Made by a program: the position numbers and the translations under genes | The notes under the pieces: generated by a model | Database searches by the model: none | What the model was told of the DNA's origin: nothing | What the model saw: the letters and a program-made list of their open reading frames with translations, nothing else | Shown here: piece by piece, positions 9,417 to 17,725 of the stretch | Layout of the letters: each line of letters begins with the position of its first letter | Position numbering within the stretch: the stretch's first letter is position 1 | Source of the DNA: an uncultured Porphyromonadaceae bacterium | GTDB taxonomy: Bacteria > Bacteroidota > Bacteroidia > Bacteroidales > UBA11471 | DNA length: 52,722 nucleotides | Direction: 5' to 3' | NCBI GenBank assembly: GCA_900542765.1 | Contig: UQOX01000019.1 | Location: forward strand, 1-52,722

Positions 9417-12400
9417 TTAGAATCGGAGGTTAATACCAAATTTCACACGGATAGGTTTGGGTGTCGACGCGCCATCGACCGCAAGACGGATAATGCCAGC
9501 ATCGTCAATTTTCTTATCACCCACTTCGGGGTCTTGTCCCGAGTACTTGGTGAATGTAAGAAGGTCATAAGCTGTGACGTAGAGGTCAAAAGCCGAGAGG
9601 TGCATTTTGCGTGTGAGGTTTCTGGGGAACGAATATTTCAACGTGATGGTCTTCATACGCAAGAACGAAGCATCTTCGATGTAGCGGTCAGAACCCAGCG
9701 AGTTGTAACCTCTGCCGTAGAGTGCGCGGGGCATATCGGTAATATCGCCCTCGTTGCGCCAGCGACGCAGGGTAGCAGTACTCTGGTTGCTGTTGCCACG
9801 CATCTGCTCGGAGTTGAGACGGGTCTGGTTGAATACCTTCTGACCGACACGGCCCTGGAAGTTGGCCGAGAGTTGCCAGTTCTTGTAGGAGAGACGGAAA
9901 TTGAAACCGCCGATGAGTTTCGGGCTGTAATTGCCGAGGTAAACGACATCGTTGACGTCAATGACACCGTCGCCATTGATATCTTCATACTTGGCATCGC
10001 CGGGGTAAACCTGCTGGGTACCGTTGGACATGATTACGGGCTTGCCGTCGATGTCATAGATGGTATTGCCATTGAGGTCGCGGGCATAGGTGTCTTCCAC
10101 ATTCTGGTAAACGCCTTTGTATCGGTAGCCGTAGAACGAACCGAGGGGGTTGCCGGCCATGATGAGGTAGGCATAATTACCGTTGTCGAAGTCGTAGGTT
10201 TCCATGTCGAGGTTCGAGGGGAACTCGTTGACCTTGTTCTCGTTTTGCGAGATGTTGAACGAGAAAGTGAAACGCCAGTCCTTGGTCTTCACGATGTCGT
10301 TGAGGTCGACGCGGAACTCCCAACCGCGGTTGGTCATCTTACCGGAGTTGAACCATTCGAGTTTGCTGAAACCGGTAGAGGTAGGCAACTTCATACCTTT
10401 CTGCAACAAGTTGTTGGTGACATTCTTATAGAGGTCGACCGTGAAGAGTATCTTGTCGTTGAGGATACCGAGGTCGATACCGGCATTCCACTTGTCGACA
10501 ACCTCCCAGTCGATGTTGTCGAGTTGCACGCGCGAAGGATAGATGGAAGGCATGTTGAGGTAACCCGACGAGTTGGCACTGAACGTACCGACATAGGGAG
10601 AGGTGCCCGAAGGGGCGTTACCGGTCTGACCCCAGCTGAGACGCAACTTGCAGAGAGAGATAAACTCCTGATTCATCATGAACGGCTCGTCGCCCAACTG
10701 CCAACCGATACCGAATGTGGGGAAGATGCCCCAACGGGTGTGGCTGGGAAGAGCCGAAGAACCTTCGACTTGGAAGGTGGCGTTGAACATGTAACGGTCG
10801 AAAAGGTTATACTGTGCCGAGAAGTTCGACAACAAGCTGCGACGGGTGGCTTCACTGCTGCTGAGGCCGACGATGTAACCTCCGGTCGAGGGGTCGGAAA
10901 GGTAATAAGATGCGTTACCGGCCGTCTGTGCACCATAACCGGTATCGGCAGTCTGCTCGATTTGCAGGATACCCGAAGCAACGATACGGTGTATCTCGTT
11001 GAAAGTCTGCATATACACGAGACGGTTCTCGGTATAGAGGTAGAGCTGGTCGCTGGTCACGTCGGAGGCGCGGTTATACCAGTTGTTGGCCAAGGCATAG
11101 TCGGTGGTGCTCACCCAAGGCACACCGGTCACCTCATTGGGGATATATTTCTTGGTGCGCTTGTTATTGGCCGTGAGAGCCACGGTACCGTAATAGTGGA
11201 GCACGGGGAGAAGCTCATAGTGGAGCTGGAAGGTGAGACGTGTCTGGTAAGAATCCAAGCGGTTCACCGCTTCATTCACCATGGCTACGGGGTTGTAATT
11301 GCGGTTGCCCTCGAACGTCATGCCGAAATCATCGTAGGGAGTGAAATAGGTATCGGTACGAGCCGAACCGTCTTCGGTCATCACATAAGGGCTTTCTTGG
11401 GGCATCTTGGTGATGGCAATACTACGGGGCGATGACGGTTCTTTATTGTTTACCTTCTCTGACCAGCTGGAATTACGGATATTATAGGTGAAAGAGAAAT
11501 CGGAGGTGATGTCCAACTTCTTGGAGAATGCGTAGTGCATGTTGAAACGGGTCGAGAAACGTTGCAGGTCGGTTCCGATGGTGGTACCGGTCTCTTTGAG
11601 GTAACCGAGCGAGAGGCGGTAGGTAGCTTTGTCACCACCACCCGACATGGAGAAAGTGTTGTCGGTATTGTAACCGATGCGGGAAACCTCGTCGAGCCAG
11701 TTGGTATCGACGTTGTACTCGTTGAATACAAGCGAAGCGGGGTTGAAGTTGATTTCATCGGAATTGATGAGAGGCAAATACTCGTTTATACCTTCGGTGT
11801 AACCCACGTCGTTGATGGAGTTCCAAAGGGCGTCTTGCACCATGGAGACATATTGTGCGGCATTGAGGAGCGGATAGGTGCTGGCCTCTTTGCGCACCTC
11901 GGCGCTGGTATTGAACGAGAAGGTAATCTTGCCTTTGGCACCTTTCTTGGTATTGATGACAAGCACACCGTTGGCACCTTTGGTACCCCACATGGCGGTA
12001 GCCTGGGCATCTTTCAACACTTCGATCGATTCGATGTCGGCGGGCGAGATATCGAGGAGGTTGGAGTAATCATCGGTCGAAGCCGAAGCAAAATCGAAGT
12101 CGTCGTCTACTTCAACGGGATAGGGCACCCCGTCGACCACGATGAGGGGGTCGGCATTACCGTTGAGGGTCTGGGTACCACGAATGCGAATGGTACTGTT
12201 GGCACCGGGGTCGGCACCGGTCACGATGTCGACGTTGGAGAGGGCACCTTGCAGGGCCTCGGCCACCGAGGTCACAGGAGCGGTTTCAAGACCTTCCATG
12301 CTCATGCGCTGCACGGCACCAAGTTCTTCACGCGGGGTAAGACCCATCTGGTTACGTTGCACGCGCTGTGCCGAAACGCTCACCTCGTCGAGGGTGCGGC

Positions 12401-12713
12401 TTTCTTCGGTCAAGGAAGCATTCAGGACTTTTTGTCCGGTGTACTTCACCGTGTAGGTCTGCATACCGATGAACGAGAAGTTGATGACAAGGTCTTGCTC
12501 ATCGGGAATTCTGATACGGTACTCGCCATTGGCATCGACAAGCACGCTGGCCAAAGTACGTTCGTCCTTGTTCTGGACAAAAACGCTGGCACCGGCAAGA
12601 GGTTCGCCCGAAGCTTTCTCCAATACCTTACCGGTCAAAACCGTCTGCGCCGCCATAGCCTGTGATACCACAAACGCGAGCAGCAAAAGGTATATTTTCC
12701 GTGTTATTTTCAT
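9417..12713 (-). CDS. SusC/RagA-like TonB-dependent outer-membrane transporter (first, canonical copy)
   Basis: 1098 residues from the ATG at 12713 (MKITRKIYLLLLAF); the upstream in-frame ATG at 12725 would only lengthen the signal peptide. Domains in order are a signal peptide cleaved near AMAAQ, a CarboxypepD_reg-like beta-sandwich (about 23-110), a plug (about 120-270), and the barrel ending in an aromatic residue (GINLRF). The plug carries the textbook SusC motifs (DPLIVVDGVPY and SIEVLKDAQATAMWGTKGANG). A calcium-loop-like DINGDGVIDVND lies near residue 870. It is followed after 12 bases by its SusD partner and preceded after 18 bases by a fasciclin lipoprotein gene. It imports glycan fragments into the periplasm using TonB energy. 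Confidence 0.97.
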   Translation of the reverse strand: MKITRKIYLLLLAFVVSQAMAAQTVLTGKVLEKASGEPLAGASVFVQNKDERTLASVLVDANGEYRIRIPDEQDLVINFSFIGMQTYTVKYTGQKVLNASLTEESRTLDEVSVSAQRVQRNQMGLTPREELGAVQRMSMEGLETAPVTSVAEALQGALSNVDIVTGADPGANSTIRIRGTQTLNGNADPLIVVDGVPYPVEVDDDFDFASASTDDYSNLLDISPADIESIEVLKDAQATAMWGTKGANGVLVINTKKGAKGKITFSFNTSAEVRKEASTYPLLNAAQYVSMVQDALWNSINDVGYTEGINEYLPLINSDEINFNPASLVFNEYNVDTNWLDEVSRIGYNTDNTFSMSGGGDKATYRLSLGYLKETGTTIGTDLQRFSTRFNMHYAFSKKLDITSDFSFTYNIRNSSWSEKVNNKEPSSPRSIAITKMPQESPYVMTEDGSARTDTYFTPYDDFGMTFEGNRNYNPVAMVNEAVNRLDSYQTRLTFQLHYELLPVLHYYGTVALTANNKRTKKYIPNEVTGVPWVSTTDYALANNWYNRASDVTSDQLYLYTENRLVYMQTFNEIHRIVASGILQIEQTADTGYGAQTAGNASYYLSDPSTGGYIVGLSSSEATRRSLLSNFSAQYNLFDRYMFNATFQVEGSSALPSHTRWGIFPTFGIGWQLGDEPFMMNQEFISLCKLRLSWGQTGNAPSGTSPYVGTFSANSSGYLNMPSIYPSRVQLDNIDWEVVDKWNAGIDLGILNDKILFTVDLYKNVTNNLLQKGMKLPTSTGFSKLEWFNSGKMTNRGWEFRVDLNDIVKTKDWRFTFSFNISQNENKVNEFPSNLDMETYDFDNGNYAYLIMAGNPLGSFYGYRYKGVYQNVEDTYARDLNGNTIYDIDGKPVIMSNGTQQVYPGDAKYEDINGDGVIDVNDVVYLGNYSPKLIGGFNFRLSYKNWQLSANFQGRVGQKVFNQTRLNSEQMRGNSNQSTATLRRWRNEGDITDMPRALYGRGYNSLGSDRYIEDASFLRMKTITLKYSFPRNLTRKMHLSAFDLYVTAYDLLTFTKYSGQDPEVGDKKIDDAGIIRLAVDGASTPKPIRVKFGINLRF

Positions 12714-12731
12714 AGTGTATATCATATTTTA

Positions 12732-15134
12732 TTATTCCACAACGTAAGTTCCATCACCGAAGTCGAGGTAATTGTCGATAATATACACGGCGCAATCGTT
12801 ATAGATATACGGGAAGGAGTTGACTACCCGCGCCGTGCGGCCTTTGGTGTCGGTAATTTGCAAATACGAGCCCATATCCGAGATTTGGACCGAGGTGAAC
12901 TCACCCCCCTCTCCTTTCGGGTTGAAAGAGTAGAGCGTGCGCGTGCCTTGTCCGTCACCGGGCATGGGATAGTCGAGCAAGCGGCTTCTTTCGACCGAGA
13001 TAAAGAGGTTGGGCATATAACCTTTGAAGTTCTTGCTACCGCGGGCCGAAATGAAACCATCGTCATAAGCGCTCTGCACAGCTTGGTTGTTGGGAGCAAG
13101 CACGATGTAGCGGGGCAGGTCGCCATCGCCACTGCCTTCGGCCTCCATGGCAATGAATACTTCGACGTTTTCAGTCGAATCGCTCAAAGACGAAAGGATA
13201 CCCGACTGGTAGAAGTTACGTGTGCCATGGGCGGTTTCCTTGAACTCCCAGGGCACTTGGGCTTCGATCACGGCAAGGGATTGGAAAGTGCGCGATTCGG
13301 GGAGCAACGCCGATGCGAGGCTTCCGCCTTCGAGGGCATAGACATGTCCGTTGCGCACGTCGAGTCCGGTCATCTCCTCGAAGGTAACGGCCGAGCGTTG
13401 AATATCGCCATGCAGACCGTACCGGGTGTTGTAAGTAGTGGTCGAATAGATGGTGTCTTCGTGAGAGAAGAGGTAATTGAACGAACCGCTGGTGAGGTAA
13501 TAAATCCGGTCGTCGGTATTGGGTATCTCTATCATGTTGTCGGCAATCTGGTTGCGGACGATGTTTGCCGAATGAGCCATGCTCAACGAAACGGTACCGC
13601 CTTCACCGTCGGAGATAATCACATCTTCGGCACCATACACGTTGGGGTTGGTGTTCTCATAGATAAGATTCTCGCCTCCGACTTGCGTGTTTTCCAACAT
13701 CTCCTGTGTGGGATAGAATGCATGGAACTGCTGGTTGGCTGCCGTGTAAAGGTCGATTACACCCGACTTGGCCATGAGCAACATGAACATGTTGTACTTG
13801 GGATTCACAAAAGCGGGAGCCGTTACATAATAGAAGTATTGGGGAACAGAAACCAAGTCGCTCACACCATAAACGATACCGTTGGAGCAAAGGTAGCGGT
13901 CCTGAACATCACTGGGACTGATGGTGACACGCGTGTTGCTGGCATTGGTGACGGCGTTGCCTGCCGTGATTTCGCTGGGGAGCAGCGGGCCGGCCTGGCC
14001 GAGGAGACGGTGGCGGGCTTCCAACTCGCTCATGAGCACATAAAGCGGGGTGAAACGCACCGAGTCCCAATTATCGACACCGTAATAGGGAGCCCAATAT
14101 TTATCGTAGAATGCCTGCATGGCTTCGTTCTGGGGGGCAAACAACGTATAAGAGCCCAAAGCCAACGGACCAAGATAATAAGACTCGGCCTCGGTATTAC
14201 CGCCTATAACCGAAATGCCCACACGTTCGTAAGCAATAGACGAAAGGCCTTTGTGCTTATAAACAAATGCCGAGTCGCGGTTGTTATAATTCATCGACAG
14301 GACTTCATCGTAGTTGAGCGACTTGAAACGGTCGTAAATACCTGTAACGATAGAATATTTATCATCGGCAGCGATAGCCTGATACATGGTTTTGAGAGGT
14401 TCTACCACATCATCTACCACATAGAGATAACCGTTGTCGGTGATGATTTCATACTCTTTCACTCCGGCATTGGATACGCGGAAATAGGGTTCATTTCCGG
14501 CTACCCAATTATCGCCTTGCCACAACCCCGAACCATAGAAATAGTCGTAATTGATGGCTCCGCTCGAACCGCTCGAACCATTGTTGTTGTAATAATTGAA
14601 GAGATTGGGTGTAAACACCGGGATATATTTTTCCTGGTGGAACACCTTAACGAGGGCACCGTCGCGAGAGGGGTCGGAAATCATCTCGGCAGCATCACGG
14701 CTACGGGTACGATACTTAAAGTAAAGACCGATCCAGTCGTCTTCTACATTCGTACCTTCGGGACGATACTCCATAAAGTCTTCAGCCCTGAAACTGTAAT
14801 GGAGCAGGTGGTAAGTCACCATGTTCTGCAACTCTTCAACGGGTATCTCTTCGACCGAAGAATAACCGTGGCGGTTGAGATATTTGGCAAACGCTTCGTC
14901 GTCGGGAGCGAAAATCGTAGCCAAACCTTTACCGCGTACCAAATCTTCATAACCTGCACGTTGCGCAGCTCTCAAGAAATTGGTAAAATTGCCTCTGCTT
15001 TCCAAATAATCCCAAGCATTTCCTACTGAAACAGAGGTAGAATGACGATCATTGTCATAGTACTTGTCCATTTCATTACAGGAAAAGAAGAATAGCAGAA
15101 GTGCTGAGGCTAATAGATTAGTCCATTTTTTCAT
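12732..15134 (-). CDS. Fasciclin-domain surface lipoprotein (first of three, largest)
   Basis: 800 residues from the ATG at 15134 (MKKWTNLLASALLLFFFSC); an in-frame ATG at 15146 is less likely. Lipobox Cys19 is followed by NEMDKYYDND, an acidic surface-export run. Residues about 35-260 contain a clear fasciclin domain (YLESRGNFTNFLRAAQRAGY, ATIFAPDDEAFAKYL, NMVTYHLLHYSF, GYLYVVDDVVEPL). A second begins near 270 (LGSYTLFAPQNEAMQAFYDKY, CSNGIVYGVSDLV), and at least one more unit follows (HAFYPTQEMLEN, NGHVYALEGGSL, YIVLAPNNQAVQSAYDDG, NDCAVYIIDNYLDFG). This makes three or four repeats, more than the other two copies. It lies 61 bases downstream of a hydrolase lipoprotein gene and 18 bases upstream of SusC. 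A long, extended surface adhesin or glycan-capture arm is the likeliest role, by inference. Confidence 0.86.
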   Translation of the reverse strand: MKKWTNLLASALLLFFFSCNEMDKYYDNDRHSTSVSVGNAWDYLESRGNFTNFLRAAQRAGYEDLVRGKGLATIFAPDDEAFAKYLNRHGYSSVEEIPVEELQNMVTYHLLHYSFRAEDFMEYRPEGTNVEDDWIGLYFKYRTRSRDAAEMISDPSRDGALVKVFHQEKYIPVFTPNLFNYYNNNGSSGSSGAINYDYFYGSGLWQGDNWVAGNEPYFRVSNAGVKEYEIITDNGYLYVVDDVVEPLKTMYQAIAADDKYSIVTGIYDRFKSLNYDEVLSMNYNNRDSAFVYKHKGLSSIAYERVGISVIGGNTEAESYYLGPLALGSYTLFAPQNEAMQAFYDKYWAPYYGVDNWDSVRFTPLYVLMSELEARHRLLGQAGPLLPSEITAGNAVTNASNTRVTISPSDVQDRYLCSNGIVYGVSDLVSVPQYFYYVTAPAFVNPKYNMFMLLMAKSGVIDLYTAANQQFHAFYPTQEMLENTQVGGENLIYENTNPNVYGAEDVIISDGEGGTVSLSMAHSANIVRNQIADNMIEIPNTDDRIYYLTSGSFNYLFSHEDTIYSTTTYNTRYGLHGDIQRSAVTFEEMTGLDVRNGHVYALEGGSLASALLPESRTFQSLAVIEAQVPWEFKETAHGTRNFYQSGILSSLSDSTENVEVFIAMEAEGSGDGDLPRYIVLAPNNQAVQSAYDDGFISARGSKNFKGYMPNLFISVERSRLLDYPMPGDGQGTRTLYSFNPKGEGGEFTSVQISDMGSYLQITDTKGRTARVVNSFPYIYNDCAVYIIDNYLDFGDGTYVVE

Positions 15135-15195
15135 AATACTTCGCATGTTTTTTCCGTATATAATTTAATTATCTCTTATTCAAAATGATTGTATA

Positions 15196-17343
15196 TCAAG
15201 GCATGGGCAACAGACCTTCCCAGCGAACGTCCCAATTTCCATCTTTCGGGAAACCGGGATTCTCACCTTCGCTACCGTCCCAACCGGCACACATCATGGC
15301 CACCGTAGTGAGGAGACCACCGTTACCGGGCAGGTAGACACGCAAGCGTCCGTCTTGATAGTTATGACCGTTGGGCAAATAGGTGTTGGTGCGTTTGTCC
15401 ATAAGGAGGGCACCGACAGCTTTCTCGGTGTCGCCCAGGCGAGCGGCGTCCATAGCCGTCATAGCAAAGTCCCAACCCCAGGTCTTGCCCCAGTTCCAGT
15501 TGTCCCATACCCAGTCGAGGGTATTCTGCATGATGTCTTCACGCACGAGAGGACATTTGGGCAGAATGCCCAATGCTCCCAACACGGCCATGTGGTCGGA
15601 GGTGAAGCGAATGTCCTTGTAGGTATCGGTAGCTGTCTCGGCAGCCAGGTAGAGCCCGTCTTGATGAGCCAAGGGCGAGAGCTTGTCGAGCAGTTCGTCC
15701 CATTGCGGGTTGCGTTGCAAGCCCTGACGCTCGCGCCACTGCTGTGCCACGCTGAGGGCGAAATGCCAATACGAAAGTTCAAAGGGCGGATTGACCGTCT
15801 CGGCAGCACGCAGCGTTTCTTGCGCGGGAATGGCGCCTTTGAGCACGAAACGACCTTCAAGCTCGTCATAGGTGGCAAACGAATACATGAACTCGGCCGT
15901 CTCGGCAACGAGGTCTTTATAGCGGTCGATGACTTCTTGTGAAGGGTTGGCACGATAGATGAGCTCGGCCATGTAGATGAAGTGGGGCTGTTGCCAGATG
16001 AGGAAGGAACCCACTTTCGAAGGAGCCTCGATTGCAGAGGGGTCGGTCATCTTCATCCAACGAATGCCCTTGAAGCCTTGACGCTCGGCAATGGCACGTG
16101 CATTGTCATAAGCCGAATCGCGATACCAAGCGAGGCTGCGTTCGAGCAATTCGGGACGTCCCCACAATGCGAAGTGGGCACCGTGCCACCAGTGCATTTC
16201 GAGGTGGAATTTACCGAACCATGTATTATAGGTAAGACCCGACTCCTGCGGGGGAACCGAGCCGGCACATTGTATGGCCATGAGATACTGCGAGAGAACG
16301 ACGCGACGCTCCAACTCTTTGGCTCTCGGGTCTTTGCAATGCGAGAAATCGACAATACCTCCGTGCGACCAGTAGTTGTTCCAATACCGGGAAGCAGAGG
16401 CAAGGAGCGTGTCAAACGACAAATTTTCACCGGTCGGCTCGGCCGAGGTGAAAAGGCAGGTGAACGAAAGGGTATCGCCCGATTGCGGAGTGAGCACGAA
16501 ATAGTGTTTCTCTTTCTCCGAGAGTTTGGCATCGCCTTCCCAAGCCAGACGCACATAGTAAGTCGTCTCGTCGAGTTGGCGTTTGAGGGTTGCCGAGTGG
16601 GCGTCTTGTGCGACGATGGTGGTGGAGTGCTTGTCGGGTTGTGTCCAGTCACAAGCATCATCGGCATGCTTGCCGGTAGGATAAGGGAAGTGGAGTTTCA
16701 CACCCACACGTCCCGAAGCGGCCAGGGGTGAAACGACTTGTGCGCCAATCTCGTCATGGAGACTGTCGCACGCGGTAACTACCGAAACCGATTGTCCGTC
16801 GAGCTGGAACCGGCTCCGTATCTGACCGTTCCAAAGATCGAGTTCCTGATTTATTTCCGAGAGTTCATCGGCTTTTGCCAGTGACCCGTCTTCATGGGTA
16901 AGTTCGAGACCTACGATACCGAGGTGCAACCGATGAGGGTTTTCCCGATACCAGTTGGCCGCTTCACGGGGACGGCCCGGTTCATTGAACTGCACGGCAT
17001 AAAGCTCCTTGTGTCCCCGCCCGAAATCATATTCTTTCAGGGTTTCTTCGAAACGATATTTCTCGGGATTGGCAAACGAGTGCCACCCCCATTGGGATTG
17101 TGTACCCAGGGGAACTCCCGCACTATACAACTCGGGGAAGGTCTGCAAACCTGTTGCATCGACCGTAAAAGCAAACTCTCCGTTACCCACCGAAAGGGAA
17201 GATAACTCATTGAATTCCTTGATTTTGGGGTGATTTCTCTGCACGACCTCCTTTCGATTGATCGGCTCGTTCTTTCCGCCCGAGCACGAAGTGAAAGAGA
17301 GGCATACCGAAAGGACTAAGCACAAAAACAGCATTCTTTTCAT
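15196..17343 (-). CDS. (alpha/alpha)6-barrel glycoside hydrolase-like lipoprotein, family not assigned
   Basis: 715 residues from the ATG at 17343. The signal has a lipobox with Cys20, but the residues after it (SGGKNEP) lack the acidic cluster seen in the SusD and fasciclin lipoproteins, so this one probably faces the periplasm. An N-terminal beta-sandwich (about 50-300) precedes a helical barrel (about 320-680). Motifs resemble the GH65/GH95 (clan GH-L and relatives) layout: SGLTYNTWFGKFHLEMHWWH near residue 360, GFKGIRWMKMTDPSAIEA near 420, QQPHFIYMAELIYRANP, then WDNWNWGKTWGWDFAMTAM near 630. A Glu/Asp pair in these segments is a fair guess at the active site. It opens the operon containing both SusC/D pairs, so it is probably an exo-acting hydrolase on the imported pectic fragments. 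I do not recognise the exact family. Confidence 0.75.
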   Translation of the reverse strand: MKRMLFLCLVLSVCLSFTSCSGGKNEPINRKEVVQRNHPKIKEFNELSSLSVGNGEFAFTVDATGLQTFPELYSAGVPLGTQSQWGWHSFANPEKYRFEETLKEYDFGRGHKELYAVQFNEPGRPREAANWYRENPHRLHLGIVGLELTHEDGSLAKADELSEINQELDLWNGQIRSRFQLDGQSVSVVTACDSLHDEIGAQVVSPLAASGRVGVKLHFPYPTGKHADDACDWTQPDKHSTTIVAQDAHSATLKRQLDETTYYVRLAWEGDAKLSEKEKHYFVLTPQSGDTLSFTCLFTSAEPTGENLSFDTLLASASRYWNNYWSHGGIVDFSHCKDPRAKELERRVVLSQYLMAIQCAGSVPPQESGLTYNTWFGKFHLEMHWWHGAHFALWGRPELLERSLAWYRDSAYDNARAIAERQGFKGIRWMKMTDPSAIEAPSKVGSFLIWQQPHFIYMAELIYRANPSQEVIDRYKDLVAETAEFMYSFATYDELEGRFVLKGAIPAQETLRAAETVNPPFELSYWHFALSVAQQWRERQGLQRNPQWDELLDKLSPLAHQDGLYLAAETATDTYKDIRFTSDHMAVLGALGILPKCPLVREDIMQNTLDWVWDNWNWGKTWGWDFAMTAMDAARLGDTEKAVGALLMDKRTNTYLPNGHNYQDGRLRVYLPGNGGLLTTVAMMCAGWDGSEGENPGFPKDGNWDVRWEGLLPMP

Positions 17344-17364
17344 GGTATACATCTATTTATCTCA

Positions 17365-17372
17365 CAAAGATA
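17365..17372 (-). promoter_or_regulatory. Candidate -7 promoter element (TATCTTTG) for the SusC/SusD operon
   Basis: Reads TATCTTTG on the minus strand, a perfect match to the Bacteroidota -7 consensus TAnnTTTG, 21 bases upstream of the first gene of this operon. No TTTG is seen 19-21 bases further upstream, so this promoter may depend on an activator. A second perfect match, TACTTTTG, lies at 17472-17479 and is an alternative. Confidence 0.45.
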
Positions 17373-17668
17373 GGGGCTATTTCATGCGAGCAGACTGCAC
17401 AAAATGACCCTATTAATAATTATTTTGTCTTTTAAATAATGTAAAATGCCCAAAGAGCGCATTTAACGGGGCAAAAGTAGAGGGGAAAGAGCGCTTCTAA
17501 GCTCAACGTTTTGCCCTTTTTCATACAAAAATTGTTTTTAGAGGGTCGGTAATAAGGATTAGAAAGACCTCGATGTGGACTTTTTGGGCGCTCCGCATAA
17601 ATGCAGTTTCTCATTATCTCACGACGGAATCAGAGGGAGAGCGCAAAAAGCCTGTCGCAGGCAAGAAC

Positions 17669-17704
17669 AAAAAATTCACCTCGGACGTTGCCTCTTCCGA
17701 GGTG
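17669..17704 (-). terminator. Intrinsic terminator after GH28
   Basis: A perfect 9-bp stem (CACCTCGGA at 17677-17685 with TCCGAGGTG at 17696-17704) with a 10-base loop. On the minus strand it is followed by AATTTTTT, so it ends transcription coming from the GH28 gene 21 bases upstream. Confidence 0.88.
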
Positions 17705-17725
17705 GATTAAGGTTTGCAATCTGGA

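Larger units (their letters stand above)
17344..17725. other. Intergenic region between the rha-GH28 unit and the SusC/SusD operon
   Basis: These 382 bases hold no convincing gene; the only open frame, about 60 codons, has no family resemblance and no plausible start context. On the minus strand it holds, in order, the terminator of the upstream GH28 gene (17669-17704), a small GCCTG-TCG-CAGGC hairpin (17650-17662), a TACTTTTG box (17472-17479) and a TATCTTTG box (17365-17372). It is the boundary between two transcription units. Confidence 0.7.

Noticed and set aside
17432..17614. A 60-codon minus-strand frame in the gap before the SusC/SusD operon
   Set aside because: No recognisable family, no start context, and it overlaps a candidate promoter box (17472-17479).
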